DNA of 64,000 nucleotides, taken from CAYWXV01 sp964462535. Its GTDB lineage: Bacteria > Bacteroidota > Ignavibacteria > OLB7. The position numbers and the translations under genes are program-made. The notes beneath the pieces are model-generated. The model was not told the origin of the DNA, made no database searches, and saw nothing but the letters and a program-made list of their open reading frames with translations. The DNA is taken from assembly GCA_964462535.1 (NCBI GenBank), contig CAYWXV010000002.1:186001-250000 (forward strand), given 5' to 3'. Positions 53,111-61,172 of the stretch are shown piece by piece (position 1 is the first letter of the stretch; each line of letters begins with the position of its first letter).

Positions 53111-53734
53111 CTACTCCGATGAAAGAAGAGGTGGCTGTTGAGATGTCGATTCGTCCAGTTCGAGAGGCGCAACCACAAGCACCCCCTGTTCAACCGCCAC
53201 GACGACTGCCTTGCTGCCACGCGGAAGCAGAGCGCCGTCACCAGTGGCGGTGTGATTGACCAGGCCGTTTCCGATCGGCACAAGGACTTCGCCGTAACCG
53301 ATCTCGGGTATCGCCACGCTGACCTCGCAGGTCCGGCCGACCAGGTCATTGATGGAATATCCGATTGAACTCTCCGCGTTGCGCAGAGGACGGATGTAGA
53401 GAAGGTAGATGAGAGCGCCCATCACCGCGGCAATGGCGATGGCAACCGGGAGCACCCACGAAGCAGAGAGCGTCGAGTACCGGTTCAACATGATACCGGC
53501 ACCACCGAAAGCAGTGATCGCACCGACAACGACCGCCGGTTTCAGAACGTCCAGGTGCCAGCCGTGACCATCACTACCTGCGTCGTGCGATCCGAACCCT
53601 GCGTGTCCTGCCTCGCCGCCACCGATGTCGGGGTGTCCGACATCGCCGTGTCCTCCGATCATGTCGCCGATAAGAAGAGCGACAACCGTGAAGATCACCC
53701 CTCCAATCAGACATCCCCAGTATAGTTCGAGCAT
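53111..53734 (-). CDS. YqiJ/NfeD-like membrane protein with His-Gly-rich loop
   Basis: 207 residues. A first helix (MLELYWGCLIGGVIFTVVAL) is followed by a His- and Gly-rich loop (28-62; GGHGDVGHPDIGGGEAGH and so on) with about seven His residues, then two more helices and a soluble C-terminal OB-like domain with LVGRTCEVSVAIPEIGYGEV and VVAVEQGVLVVAPLEL. YqiJ/NfeD-type proteins accompany flotillins and are needed for their function in Bacillus and E. coli. The His loop might bind a metal, which is inference. It starts the operon; an 84-bp gap separates it from the flavin reductase. Confidence 0.87.
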   Translation of the reverse strand: MLELYWGCLIGGVIFTVVALLIGDMIGGHGDVGHPDIGGGEAGHAGFGSHDAGSDGHGWHLDVLKPAVVVGAITAFGGAGIMLNRYSTLSASWVLPVAIAIAAVMGALIYLLYIRPLRNAESSIGYSINDLVGRTCEVSVAIPEIGYGEVLVPIGNGLVNHTATGDGALLPRGSKAVVVAVEQGVLVVAPLELDESTSQQPPLLSSE

Positions 53735-53818
53735 GCTTGTTGGGTGTTCGCTATTGCCTGATCAGCGACAGGCGCGCTGACGTGCACGTCGGCCCGATGC
53801 CCCCGAGCTCCACCGGCA

Positions 53819-54781
53819 TCACCCCCCAGCGCCGATGCAGAGCCACGCCTGCTCCACGCTCCCGGCTTGCAGATGCGCGCGGGCTGCGCGATGACGCCAT
53901 TCCCGTTCCCCCTCCGCGTTGCGGTCGCGACTCATCGCTGCCGCCACTTCTTCCATGCGTTCAGGGTTCGCCGCACGTTGCTCGATATCTAGATCGTCGG
54001 CATCGTTTAGCGAGGCCGCTCGTTCCCGGACGCCCGCCCAGTATGCGCTGACGGCCTCCGGTGTCGGTAGCTGGGCAACACCCGCAAGGCGGGCTAGCTC
54101 GTTGCCGGTGAGCCATGGACTCGTGCGGACGTCGTCGGGAAGGCCATCGAAACCGACGCCGATCCCAGCCGGCTTGGGGAGCGTGAAGATCGCAGCTTCA
54201 TTGGCGTGACAATAGAGAGGGCCCCCCATCCGGGCTACAAGGTCGAGGCGATGCGCATCGAGGTACTTTCCGTTGAACACCGACTCCTTGATATGGAACA
54301 TCACCACTTCACCGATCATCAGGTTCCCGGAAGCCGGCTTTCCCCCAAGGTCGATGTGATGAAGCAGCTTGCACTCCATGACCATTGGAGATTCCGCAAC
54401 ACCCGGTGGAGCGATTCGATGACTGGGGAGTTTTGTAAAGCCCGATTTCACCCACTCGTCAACACCCGCATCGAAATTGCTGGAGGCGAGACTGGCCTGT
54501 CCGACCATCGAGTACGTGACGGCAGACACAGTAAACTCACCCGTCTCCTTGATGTTCAGGAACGTGTGTTTGGGGGATCCATCTGTACCACGGTAGGCCG
54601 GTGAAAAGGCTATCACGGGGGGGTTGGCGCCGAATGCGTTGAAGAAGCTGAACGGGGAGAGGTTCGGAACTCCCTCCTTATTGACCGTTCCGACGAAGGC
54701 AATCGGCCGCGGTGCAACGCCGGCCAGAAGGTACCGATGCGATTCTTCGTGAGGTATCGTCGTGGGATCGATGTGGCGCAT
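53819..54781 (-). CDS. Flavin reductase-like (DIM6/NTAB family) FMN-binding protein
   Basis: 320 residues from ATG 54781. The family pattern is MRHIDPTTIPHEESHRYLL, APRPIAFVGTVNKEGVPNLS, PFSFFNAFGANPPVIAFSPA and LNIKETGEFTVSAVTYSM, matching the flavin reductase-like domain that reduces or binds FMN. The typical domain is about 200 residues; the C-terminal half (GELARLAGVAQLPTPEAVSA, then a long helical tail) is an extension. It may act as a reductase for a cytoplasmic flavoenzyme, but the partner is unknown. It follows PNP by 96 nt on the same strand. The upstream frame to 54862 is not conserved. Confidence 0.85.
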   Translation of the reverse strand: MRHIDPTTIPHEESHRYLLAGVAPRPIAFVGTVNKEGVPNLSPFSFFNAFGANPPVIAFSPAYRGTDGSPKHTFLNIKETGEFTVSAVTYSMVGQASLASSNFDAGVDEWVKSGFTKLPSHRIAPPGVAESPMVMECKLLHHIDLGGKPASGNLMIGEVVMFHIKESVFNGKYLDAHRLDLVARMGGPLYCHANEAAIFTLPKPAGIGVGFDGLPDDVRTSPWLTGNELARLAGVAQLPTPEAVSAYWAGVRERAASLNDADDLDIEQRAANPERMEEVAAAMSRDRNAEGEREWRHRAARAHLQAGSVEQAWLCIGAGG

Positions 54782-54877
54782 GATAAGCGACAAGAAGTGA
54801 CGGTTGGGGCCGGGAAGGTAATCAGATACGGGGAATACCGAAGGGATTCGTAGCGCCAACACCGGGCCGCGCGTGCC

Positions 54878-55612
54878 TCACGCTGAGAGAGCCACCTCGA
54901 TCGCCGCACGGAGTACTGGCATACGGCGATGCACGACGCCGAGCACCTCGTCGTGCGACAACACGCCACGATGCGACACATCGGTCGCGACGTTCGTTAT
55001 CAACGAAAGCCCGATAGAGCGCATCCCCAGGTCACGGGCAGCCAGAACCTCGGGCGCTGTCGACATGCCGACTGCATCGGCCCCCATTGTTCTGAGCATA
55101 CGTATCTCCGCCCGTGTTTCGTACGACGGACCGATCATCATTGCATACACACCCCGCTTCACGGCAATGCCTGCCGAGGTGCATCGCGTCTCGACCTCTC
55201 GGCAGAGGTCTGCGTCCAGCGTGTCACGGGGATTCGACCCCCGGGAACGAGACGCGAGTCCCGCAACGTTGCTCCCCGGTGTCGGAATGATATCGTCGAT
55301 CAACATCAGGTCGCCTGCGCTGAAGCGTGGGTTCAACCCACCAGCGGCGTTGGTCACAACCATACGACGCGCCCCCCTTTCCCAGGCCTGGCCAACGATA
55401 CTGACCACGTCACGTGTGGTCCATCCCTGGTAGAGATGTCTTCTCCCAACCGATACGAGCACGTGGTCGTCGCCACGACGCCAGAGCGCAACCGCTCCAC
55501 GATGTCCGGGCACTCCGCTCTCCTCTTCCGTCTCTATCTCAAGCTCGTCTGTGGCGAATATTGACGACATCCCGGATCCGAGGATCAGCAACGATGTGAC
55601 GGGAGCGTCCAT
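54878..55612 (-). CDS. Purine nucleoside phosphorylase (trimeric type I)
   Basis: 244 residues. It splits purine nucleosides with phosphate into base and ribose-1-phosphate. The landmarks are LILGSGMSS, GRRHLYQGWTT, VVTNAAGGLNPRFSAGDLML, MMIGPSYETRAEIRMLRTMG with the usual ADAVGMSTAPEV, and ITNVATDVSHRGVLSHDEV, with Asn in the TN pair that binds the 6-oxo group. Its start codon (ATG ending at 55612) immediately follows the TonB-receptor stop (TAG 55613-55615), so the two are coupled. It is cytoplasmic and makes sense as a salvage enzyme. Length is slightly below that of some homologues. Confidence 0.93.
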   Translation of the reverse strand: MDAPVTSLLILGSGMSSIFATDELEIETEEESGVPGHRGAVALWRRGDDHVLVSVGRRHLYQGWTTRDVVSIVGQAWERGARRMVVTNAAGGLNPRFSAGDLMLIDDIIPTPGSNVAGLASRSRGSNPRDTLDADLCREVETRCTSAGIAVKRGVYAMMIGPSYETRAEIRMLRTMGADAVGMSTAPEVLAARDLGMRSIGLSLITNVATDVSHRGVLSHDEVLGVVHRRMPVLRAAIEVALSA

Positions 55613-58372
55613 CTACTTCCACTCGTACGTCGCGCGGAGCATTCCAAGCCGTCCGATAGCGGGCGTGCCAATGAATTCTGCATGGCGGAGGGCAAAGGGA
55701 CTTTCATCCGCCCCCTCCACAAACGTCATGAGGTTCCGCACCGACAGTGACAACGCCACCCCCTCGATCCACGGCAGACGGTGCCCAAGAGTAAGGTCGA
55801 CGGTCGAGTAGCCTGGGACGTCTCCAACGAAGACGCCCGACGAAACCGGGAATCCGTCGACGTGGCGGAAGAGAAGTCCACCGTTAACGCCGGTGGAGGG
55901 ATCGTTGTAGTCGGCCGAGAGTGTGTACTTGAACTTCGGAGCGTTCAATGCGAGATCGCCGACGCCATCCAGGTTGGGGAGAAAATTCTTGTCGACGTAC
56001 GATACGTTCAATCCCACCATGAGGGATGGGGTGACCGCGGCCCGTAGCGAGAGGTCGACACCATAGAGCGTGATCGACCCGAAATTCCTTGGTGCGAAGA
56101 AGACGGCCGTCGGGTCGCTGGCCTGCTCGGGTGATATCGTTGCTATCGGCGCACCAGTCAGCGCCGAGTCTCCCGCGACACCTGCGATCTGCGGTGCAAG
56201 AATGGATGCGTACAACGCTGCGCGCGCGGAGTCGGCATACCCTGTGCGGATCAGCTCGCTCCGCAGGTGCCTCTCGAGCCCGTTCAGATCATAGAAGACA
56301 CTCGCGGTCACGGTTCCGAGTGTGCCGACGAAGTCGGTGTAATGAGAGCGATAGAGATCTACATCAAGAATGATCTTGTCAAAGAGAACGCCCTGATAGC
56401 CCAGCTCCACCGTTTGATTGATAGTCGGTTTGATCGGCGGCACGTTGGATGGATACCCCGACGAATCGAACGCCTCGGTCTCCCGGTTCAAGGTCCTGAT
56501 ATGGAGCGGAAGATCGGCAGGGGGTGGAGCAATGCCCTTCAACGTGTCGGTCGATCCCAATTCACGAAGCGTCTTGTTGACGAGTACGATAAGATTGTCC
56601 CAGACCTCCGTACCTCTCAGGTCGCTCATCGTGAGATACCTGTTACGGTCGTTGGCGAAGGCTGAGCGGACGAGCGGGACACCGTCGTCACCCAGCCTGA
56701 ACGTGAATCCCGAGGAACTGAGACCGCTCGCGCGAACGTCGACCGCCGGCGTGCGTGTCACCAGGAGATCGAGGAACATGTCGTTGGTCGTCGGCGCACT
56801 GTAAGCGCTGTTGTACGTCAGCCGGATCGTCTGATCGTCCGTCGGTGTGAGGACAAGGGCCGCACGCGGTGATACGATTGGATCGGTGAGACGACTATGA
56901 TTGTCCAGGCGGAGCGCCGCAACGCCCTGCAGCAGATTGGGAACGATCCTCCACTCGCCCTGCAGATATCCACCGACCTCCACGATTCCATCGTCGCCCT
57001 CGTTGCGACCCGTGATCGTTGAGTCCGTGACGGGTGTCGTTATCAACAGGTCGGCACCATAGATGCACGATACTGCATCCGTCGGTCTCCATGCATGTTG
57101 AAGCTGAGTGACGAAGAGGGAGGATCGATCAACGACGGGATCGCCGCTGCGAAGGAGATACGAATCGCCTGCATCGCTCTTGTTGAAGAAGACCTGTGCG
57201 AACAGATCGTTCCACGTCGCGCGCAGCTGGTAGTATGTATAGATCCAATCGCGGGCTTGCGCCCCTCCAACGCCGGTGATATCGGGGTTGCGAAGTGCAT
57301 CGTTGGCGCCGATGGAGAGTACGAGCGAGACGTCGTCGGTCGGAAGCCAGTCCACTCGTAGCTCGCCTGCCACGCGACGGACCGAGCTGTCCCGCAGCCC
57401 GATGCGGAGGGTGTCGGGAATGACGCCGGCGTGAGCGGGATCCGCCAGAAAATCGGCTCGCGACTTTGCCTCGGATGAATCGACGTACCCCCAGTCCTCT
57501 CCTGTCATGTACTGGCCCGACACTCGATATCCGAGGCGTTCACCAATTGTTCCCGCGTGGCGGAACATCCCCTGGAACAGATCGCGTTCCCCCACAGCAG
57601 CGGATAGCCATGTGCCCGTCGATGAAAATGGAGACCGCGTGAGGATGTGCAGAACTCCGTTGGCGGTGTTGGGTCCATACAGGGCCGAACCGGGACCGCG
57701 AACGACCTCGATCTGCTGAATGTCCTCGTTGACAAGGGGTATGAAGTTGTAGGCGTTGAACCGGAGCGATGGGACGGAAGCGATTCTATTGTCGGTAAGA
57801 ACGGTGAGCGTGCCACTGAACGCGTTGTTGAACCCACGCGATACCACCATGTTCTGCGAGATGCCTGACTGCACTATATCGAGCCCCTTCACGCCCCGCA
57901 CGTGATCCACCACCGCAACGACTGGCTGTGCCTCGATTGCCGCCGCATCGACGACGGTGACCGACGCCGGCGCCGAGGTTGCCTTCTCGGGCAGTTTCGA
58001 TGCTGAGACCACCACCTGTCCGAGGCCGATGACCGTCCGCGTCATCGAAATCTCGACACGAACGGTACCGTTCTCAGCAACCGTCACCTGACGTTCAACA
58101 GCTCGGAACGAGAGGAATGTGCAAATGACTCGATAGTCGCCCGGGGGGACGTTGACGATGGAAAATCGCCCGCCTCGGTCAGCGATCGCCCCGACCTGAC
58201 GCGCCCCCAGCGAGGCTCCCATAAGGCGAATCGTTGCGCCGGAGAGAGGCTCGCCCGATGCTGAATCGACGACACGCCCGGCCACGGTCCCCGTCTGTGC
58301 ATGGAGCGTTGCGCAGAGTAGTAGTGATAGGCAGACGGGTACAAGAAATCGCGGAAAGATGTCGGAGGGCAT
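55613..58372 (-). CDS. TonB-dependent receptor with carboxypeptidase regulatory-like domain
   Basis: 919 residues. A signal peptide (about 1-26, MPSDIFPRFLVPVCLSLLLC) is followed by a CarboxypepD_reg-like domain (about 27-105; GRVVDSASGEPLSGATIRLM), a plug (VVVSASKLPEKATSAPASVT, VVDHVRGVKGLDIVQSG, IQQIEVVRGPGSALYGPNTA) and a long beta barrel with alternating aromatic strands, ending GMLRATYEWK. It imports a nutrient across the outer membrane; because the purine nucleoside phosphorylase gene is fused by a stop-start junction, nucleosides or purines are candidate substrates (inference). A TTG-N20-TATGTTCG sequence lies 31-61 bp upstream. Confidence 0.92.
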   Translation of the reverse strand: MPSDIFPRFLVPVCLSLLLCATLHAQTGTVAGRVVDSASGEPLSGATIRLMGASLGARQVGAIADRGGRFSIVNVPPGDYRVICTFLSFRAVERQVTVAENGTVRVEISMTRTVIGLGQVVVSASKLPEKATSAPASVTVVDAAAIEAQPVVAVVDHVRGVKGLDIVQSGISQNMVVSRGFNNAFSGTLTVLTDNRIASVPSLRFNAYNFIPLVNEDIQQIEVVRGPGSALYGPNTANGVLHILTRSPFSSTGTWLSAAVGERDLFQGMFRHAGTIGERLGYRVSGQYMTGEDWGYVDSSEAKSRADFLADPAHAGVIPDTLRIGLRDSSVRRVAGELRVDWLPTDDVSLVLSIGANDALRNPDITGVGGAQARDWIYTYYQLRATWNDLFAQVFFNKSDAGDSYLLRSGDPVVDRSSLFVTQLQHAWRPTDAVSCIYGADLLITTPVTDSTITGRNEGDDGIVEVGGYLQGEWRIVPNLLQGVAALRLDNHSRLTDPIVSPRAALVLTPTDDQTIRLTYNSAYSAPTTNDMFLDLLVTRTPAVDVRASGLSSSGFTFRLGDDGVPLVRSAFANDRNRYLTMSDLRGTEVWDNLIVLVNKTLRELGSTDTLKGIAPPPADLPLHIRTLNRETEAFDSSGYPSNVPPIKPTINQTVELGYQGVLFDKIILDVDLYRSHYTDFVGTLGTVTASVFYDLNGLERHLRSELIRTGYADSARAALYASILAPQIAGVAGDSALTGAPIATISPEQASDPTAVFFAPRNFGSITLYGVDLSLRAAVTPSLMVGLNVSYVDKNFLPNLDGVGDLALNAPKFKYTLSADYNDPSTGVNGGLLFRHVDGFPVSSGVFVGDVPGYSTVDLTLGHRLPWIEGVALSLSVRNLMTFVEGADESPFALRHAEFIGTPAIGRLGMLRATYEWK

Positions 58373-58402
58373 CGGGATTGGATTTGTCTCGGGAAATGCC
58401 GC

Positions 58403-58433
58403 CGAACATACGGAGTGCTCCCGGGATACTCAA
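58403..58433 (-). promoter_or_regulatory. Putative promoter of the TonB receptor-PNP operon
   Basis: TTG (58433-58431), 20 nt, then TATGTTCG (58410-58403) on the minus strand; the -7 differs from TAnnTTTG at one base. Spacing equals the rplM promoter. It overlaps the end of the upstream GNAT gene by 4 bp. Confidence 0.4.
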
Positions 58434-58975
58434 CCCGGTCGATCGTCGATGACAAGCGCGTACATATCGTGATCCTCCCATACACCATTGATCATCACCA
58501 TCTTCTGCGAGAAGCCAACTCGTCGGAATCCGCACTTCTCCAAGACACGACGGGATCCGATGTTCCTGGGCATCACGTTCGCTTCCAGACGGTGGAGTTC
58601 GAGGTCGTCGAACGCAAAATCAACGGCAAGCGCGAGTGCCGACGTCATGACTCCCTGCCCCTCCCACTCGTTGTCAATCGAATACCCAAATCGGCCATTC
58701 AAGAACACGCCTCGTTCGATGGCGACCAGGTTGACGGAGCCAATTATGGACTCGTCGTCGTCGGACGGGACGATAACGAATCGGTACTCTCCCCCTCGGC
58801 GATTGGCCTCCAGGTAGAGCATGATCCGCTGGTACTGGTACTCACGCGTGAAGAATGACGGCGGCGCAATCGGTGACCACGGTTGATGGTGGACTCGGTT
58901 GCGAAGGTAGTAGTCAACCATAGCCAGGACATCGTCTTCGTCCAGTGGTCTGAGTTGGAATGAAGGGACGGGCAT
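58430..58975 (-). CDS. GNAT acetyltransferase (RimJ/RimL type)
   Basis: 181 residues from ATG 58975 (MPVPSFQLRPLDEDDVLAMV). The GNAT fold appears in HHQPWSPIAPPSFFTREYQY, IIGSVNLVAIERGVFLNGRF, the cofactor loop GQGVMTSALALAVDFAFDD, then LHRLEANVMPRNIGSRRVLEKCGF, which is the hallmark of the RimJ/RimL group. It transfers acetyl from acetyl-CoA to an amine, often a ribosomal protein N-terminus; the target is unknown. It is the gene before the TonB receptor, with 57 bp between. Confidence 0.88.
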   Translation of the reverse strand: MPVPSFQLRPLDEDDVLAMVDYYLRNRVHHQPWSPIAPPSFFTREYQYQRIMLYLEANRRGGEYRFVIVPSDDDESIIGSVNLVAIERGVFLNGRFGYSIDNEWEGQGVMTSALALAVDFAFDDLELHRLEANVMPRNIGSRRVLEKCGFRRVGFSQKMVMINGVWEDHDMYALVIDDRPG

Positions 58976-59295
58976 CGCGGAGAGAAGAGATTGCGGAACC
59001 GGAAGAGTCGATAACATACCCATTGCATGTGCAACGGGGAACACCATGCTGAGACCGGAATTCACGATAAGACCTGCCGACGCAGCCGATCACCAGCTTC
59101 TCCCCGCGACGCGGACTGCAATCGTCCGAGCACTTTCGGTTTCGTGGTGCGTGTTCGGCGTGCGGACTGCAAGGTAATCGTGGGAGCGGCCCTGCCAGAC
59201 TGTTGAGCAACTCTCAGATCACGAGGCTGTTCAAGTCGCGTACGGTCAATGCGCGCTACGATGAGCGAATGCCGACAAAGGCAGCCGGATCCCGG
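58976..59295. other. Non-coding stretch without recognisable feature
   Basis: About 320 bp upstream of the GNAT gene contain no supportable gene. CGGACTGCAA occurs twice (near 59116 and 59163), which may be chance. The stretch ends in the trxA terminator. Confidence 0.5.
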
Positions 59296-59334
59296 GAAAA
59301 AGAAAGAGCAGCCGGAGAATTCTCCGGCTGCTCT
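59296..59334 (-). terminator. Rho-independent terminator after trxA
   Basis: The palindrome 59305-59334 is perfect over 15 bp per arm (AGAGCAGCCGGAGAA and its complement) and on the minus strand is followed by TTTCTTTTT. It lies 27 nt beyond the trxA stop. Confidence 0.9.
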
Positions 59335-59361
59335 TGGGATACGATTCTGCGAAACCTTCTA

Positions 59362-59691
59362 TCAGGCCGTCTGCGCGACATGGTTCTCGAGGGCCGATAC
59401 GATTTCGTGCTTCGGCACTGCACCAACGATGCGCTCAACGACTTCGCCGTTCTTGAAGATCAGAAGGGTCGGGATGGAACGGATGCCGAACTGCATCGCA
59501 ACGTTCGGGTTCGCATCCAGATCGAGCTTTCCGACCCGAGCGCGGCCTTCATATTCTACGGCGACCTCCTCGACCGCTGGAGCGATCAGACGGCAGGGGC
59601 CACACCAGACTGCCCAGAAATCAACCAGGACCGGTTCGGGTGACTGCAGTACTTCCTGATCGAAATTGTCGTCGGTGAAAGTCTGTGCCAT
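59362..59691 (-). CDS. trxA: Thioredoxin
   Basis: 109 residues from ATG 59691. The redox-active WCGPC motif holds Cys30 and Cys33, within VLVDFWAVWCGPCRLIAPAV; VGKLDLDANPNVAMQFGIRS and PTLLIFKNGEVVERIVGA (with cis-Pro) complete the thioredoxin fold. It is a cytoplasmic disulfide reductase for ribonucleotide reductase and others. A good Shine-Dalgarno sequence (AAGGAG) sits eight bases upstream of this ATG, which decides the start against one at 59745. A strong terminator ends the transcript. Confidence 0.98.
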   Translation of the reverse strand: MAQTFTDDNFDQEVLQSPEPVLVDFWAVWCGPCRLIAPAVEEVAVEYEGRARVGKLDLDANPNVAMQFGIRSIPTLLIFKNGEVVERIVGAVPKHEIVSALENHVAQTA

Positions 59692-59770
59692 AATAGTTCT
59701 CCTTCGTGCTATATGTGCTTGTATGCTAGTCGTATCTCTGTTCAACGCACCGGTTCATGCCATCGGTTGC

Positions 59771-60544
59771 TCATCCACCGATCAACACCGATCCTCCGTT
59801 GACGTTCAAGACCTCCCCCGTAATGTACGAGGCCTGCCTTGAGGCAAGAAACGTTACAGCTGCCGCCACCTCGTCCGCCTCTCCAATTCTCCCCATCGGA
59901 ATCGTACGCTCGATCGCTGCACGACGCTCCGCGTCCGCCAGCTCCGTCGCCGTCATATCTGTTGCGATCCAGCCGGGTGCAACGCAATTCACCGTGATGC
60001 CGAGCGGGGCCAGCTCAACCGACAACGACTTCGTCATCGCAATCAAACCTCCCTTGCTGGCCGCGTAGTGTGAGTAGTGCGACTCGCCCCGGATGCCTGA
60101 CGTGGAGGAGACAAGAACGATCCGTCGGTTGGCACCGGGGTCGCCACTCTTCATCAGACGAAGCCCTTCATTGATGACGATGAAGGCCCCCGTCAGATTG
60201 GTGTTGATCGTCTCACGCCACTCGCTCAGCGACATCTCACCCATGACGCCCCGCTGCCATATGCCCGCATTGATCACGAGAAGGTCGAGACCACCCCATG
60301 ATTCGTCAATGCGTCTGAGCATCGTTGCGACAGATCGCTCCTGAGAAACGTCGGCCTTGAGGAGCATGTGCTCCAGGTGACGCTCCCCCAGCTCCAGCCC
60401 CAGAGACTCGGCTGCTGAGGCGTTTGCGCGATAATTGGCCGCGACGCGGGCGCCGCTCGCGGCTAGGGTTGTGGAGATGGCCCGCCCGATGCCCCGGGTC
60501 CCCCCGGTCACCAGAGCGCGCATACCGCTCAGATCAAGAACCAT
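59771..60544 (-). CDS. Short-chain dehydrogenase/reductase, FabG-like
   Basis: 257 residues. The cofactor motif GGTRGIGRAI (14-23) and the catalytic Ser146/Ser147 with Tyr160-x3-Lys164 (VLVSSTSGIRGESHYSHYAASKGG) are complete, and NAG (92-94) plus VNCVAPGWIATDM fit the FabG type. It reduces 3-oxoacyl-ACP or a related carbonyl with NADPH; the substrate is not certain. No other fatty-acid genes adjoin. It is 80 bp upstream of trxA on the same strand, and its C-terminus (ITGEVLNVNGGSVLIGG) is complete. Confidence 0.9.
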   Translation of the reverse strand: MVLDLSGMRALVTGGTRGIGRAISTTLAASGARVAANYRANASAAESLGLELGERHLEHMLLKADVSQERSVATMLRRIDESWGGLDLLVINAGIWQRGVMGEMSLSEWRETINTNLTGAFIVINEGLRLMKSGDPGANRRIVLVSSTSGIRGESHYSHYAASKGGLIAMTKSLSVELAPLGITVNCVAPGWIATDMTATELADAERRAAIERTIPMGRIGEADEVAAAVTFLASRQASYITGEVLNVNGGSVLIGG

Positions 60545-60669
60545 AATACACGTTGATCATACGCCCTCCGTCTCGGCGTCCCCGGTTGCAGGGTTATCAG
60601 GGAGTGTCGATTGGAGAAAAGGCGGCGGAATATGCACCCGGGCGGGTTGTTTCACAACCCTGGACCCCT

Positions 60670-61167
60670 CTACTTACGCTTCATATCATTCTGGACTCCC
60701 TTCAAGACCGTTAGATCGTGTGCCAGATCAACCAGATTTCGCAGACTCCCTTGCGACATCTGATAGTAGGTAACATTGAATCTCTCAACATGCTCCTCGT
60801 CGGCCCCGACAAGGAGACCTGCGATCAGCTCGCGGAGCGTTTCCGCCCCTGTGTGGAACTCCCTCTCCAACTGCGCAAATCCCTCGGCACTCCCGGCACT
60901 TCGTCGCAGCATGCCGTAGAGGCTGTAGAAGTGAGAGCCGTGAAATGCGAGGTCGTTGATGACCTGGTCGGCCTCCAGTTCTGCGGCCGTCTCGAGCATG
61001 AACCCGACATCGTTTCTCTTGCGCAATCCCTCAGTCGACATGCCCTCGAGGTAATCGAGGACGTTGTTCGTGTCATCGGAGAAGGTCATTCGGGAATAAT
61101 CGCGGTTGGCATTTCGCAGTGCGCTGTCGGCTGATGGCGAAGGACGCACCATCTGCGTTTGCTCCAT
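60670..61167 (-). CDS. Unknown helical protein downstream of dnaB
   Basis: 165 residues with no signal peptide or membrane helix. The sequence is mainly helical: DDTNNVLDYLEGMSTEGLRK, AELEADQVINDLAFHGSHFY and HTGAETLRELIAGLLVGADE, with DLAHDLTVLKGVQNDMKRK at the end. I do not recognise a family. The ATG at 61167 lies 5 nt after the dnaB stop, so the two genes are probably cotranscribed. It could be a small helical regulator or structural protein; no more can be supported. A GGGTTGT/ACAACCC hairpin (60644-60660) lies just after the gene. Confidence 0.65.
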   Translation of the reverse strand: MEQTQMVRPSPSADSALRNANRDYSRMTFSDDTNNVLDYLEGMSTEGLRKRNDVGFMLETAAELEADQVINDLAFHGSHFYSLYGMLRRSAGSAEGFAQLEREFHTGAETLRELIAGLLVGADEEHVERFNVTYYQMSQGSLRNLVDLAHDLTVLKGVQNDMKRK

Positions 61168-61172
61168 ATCCT

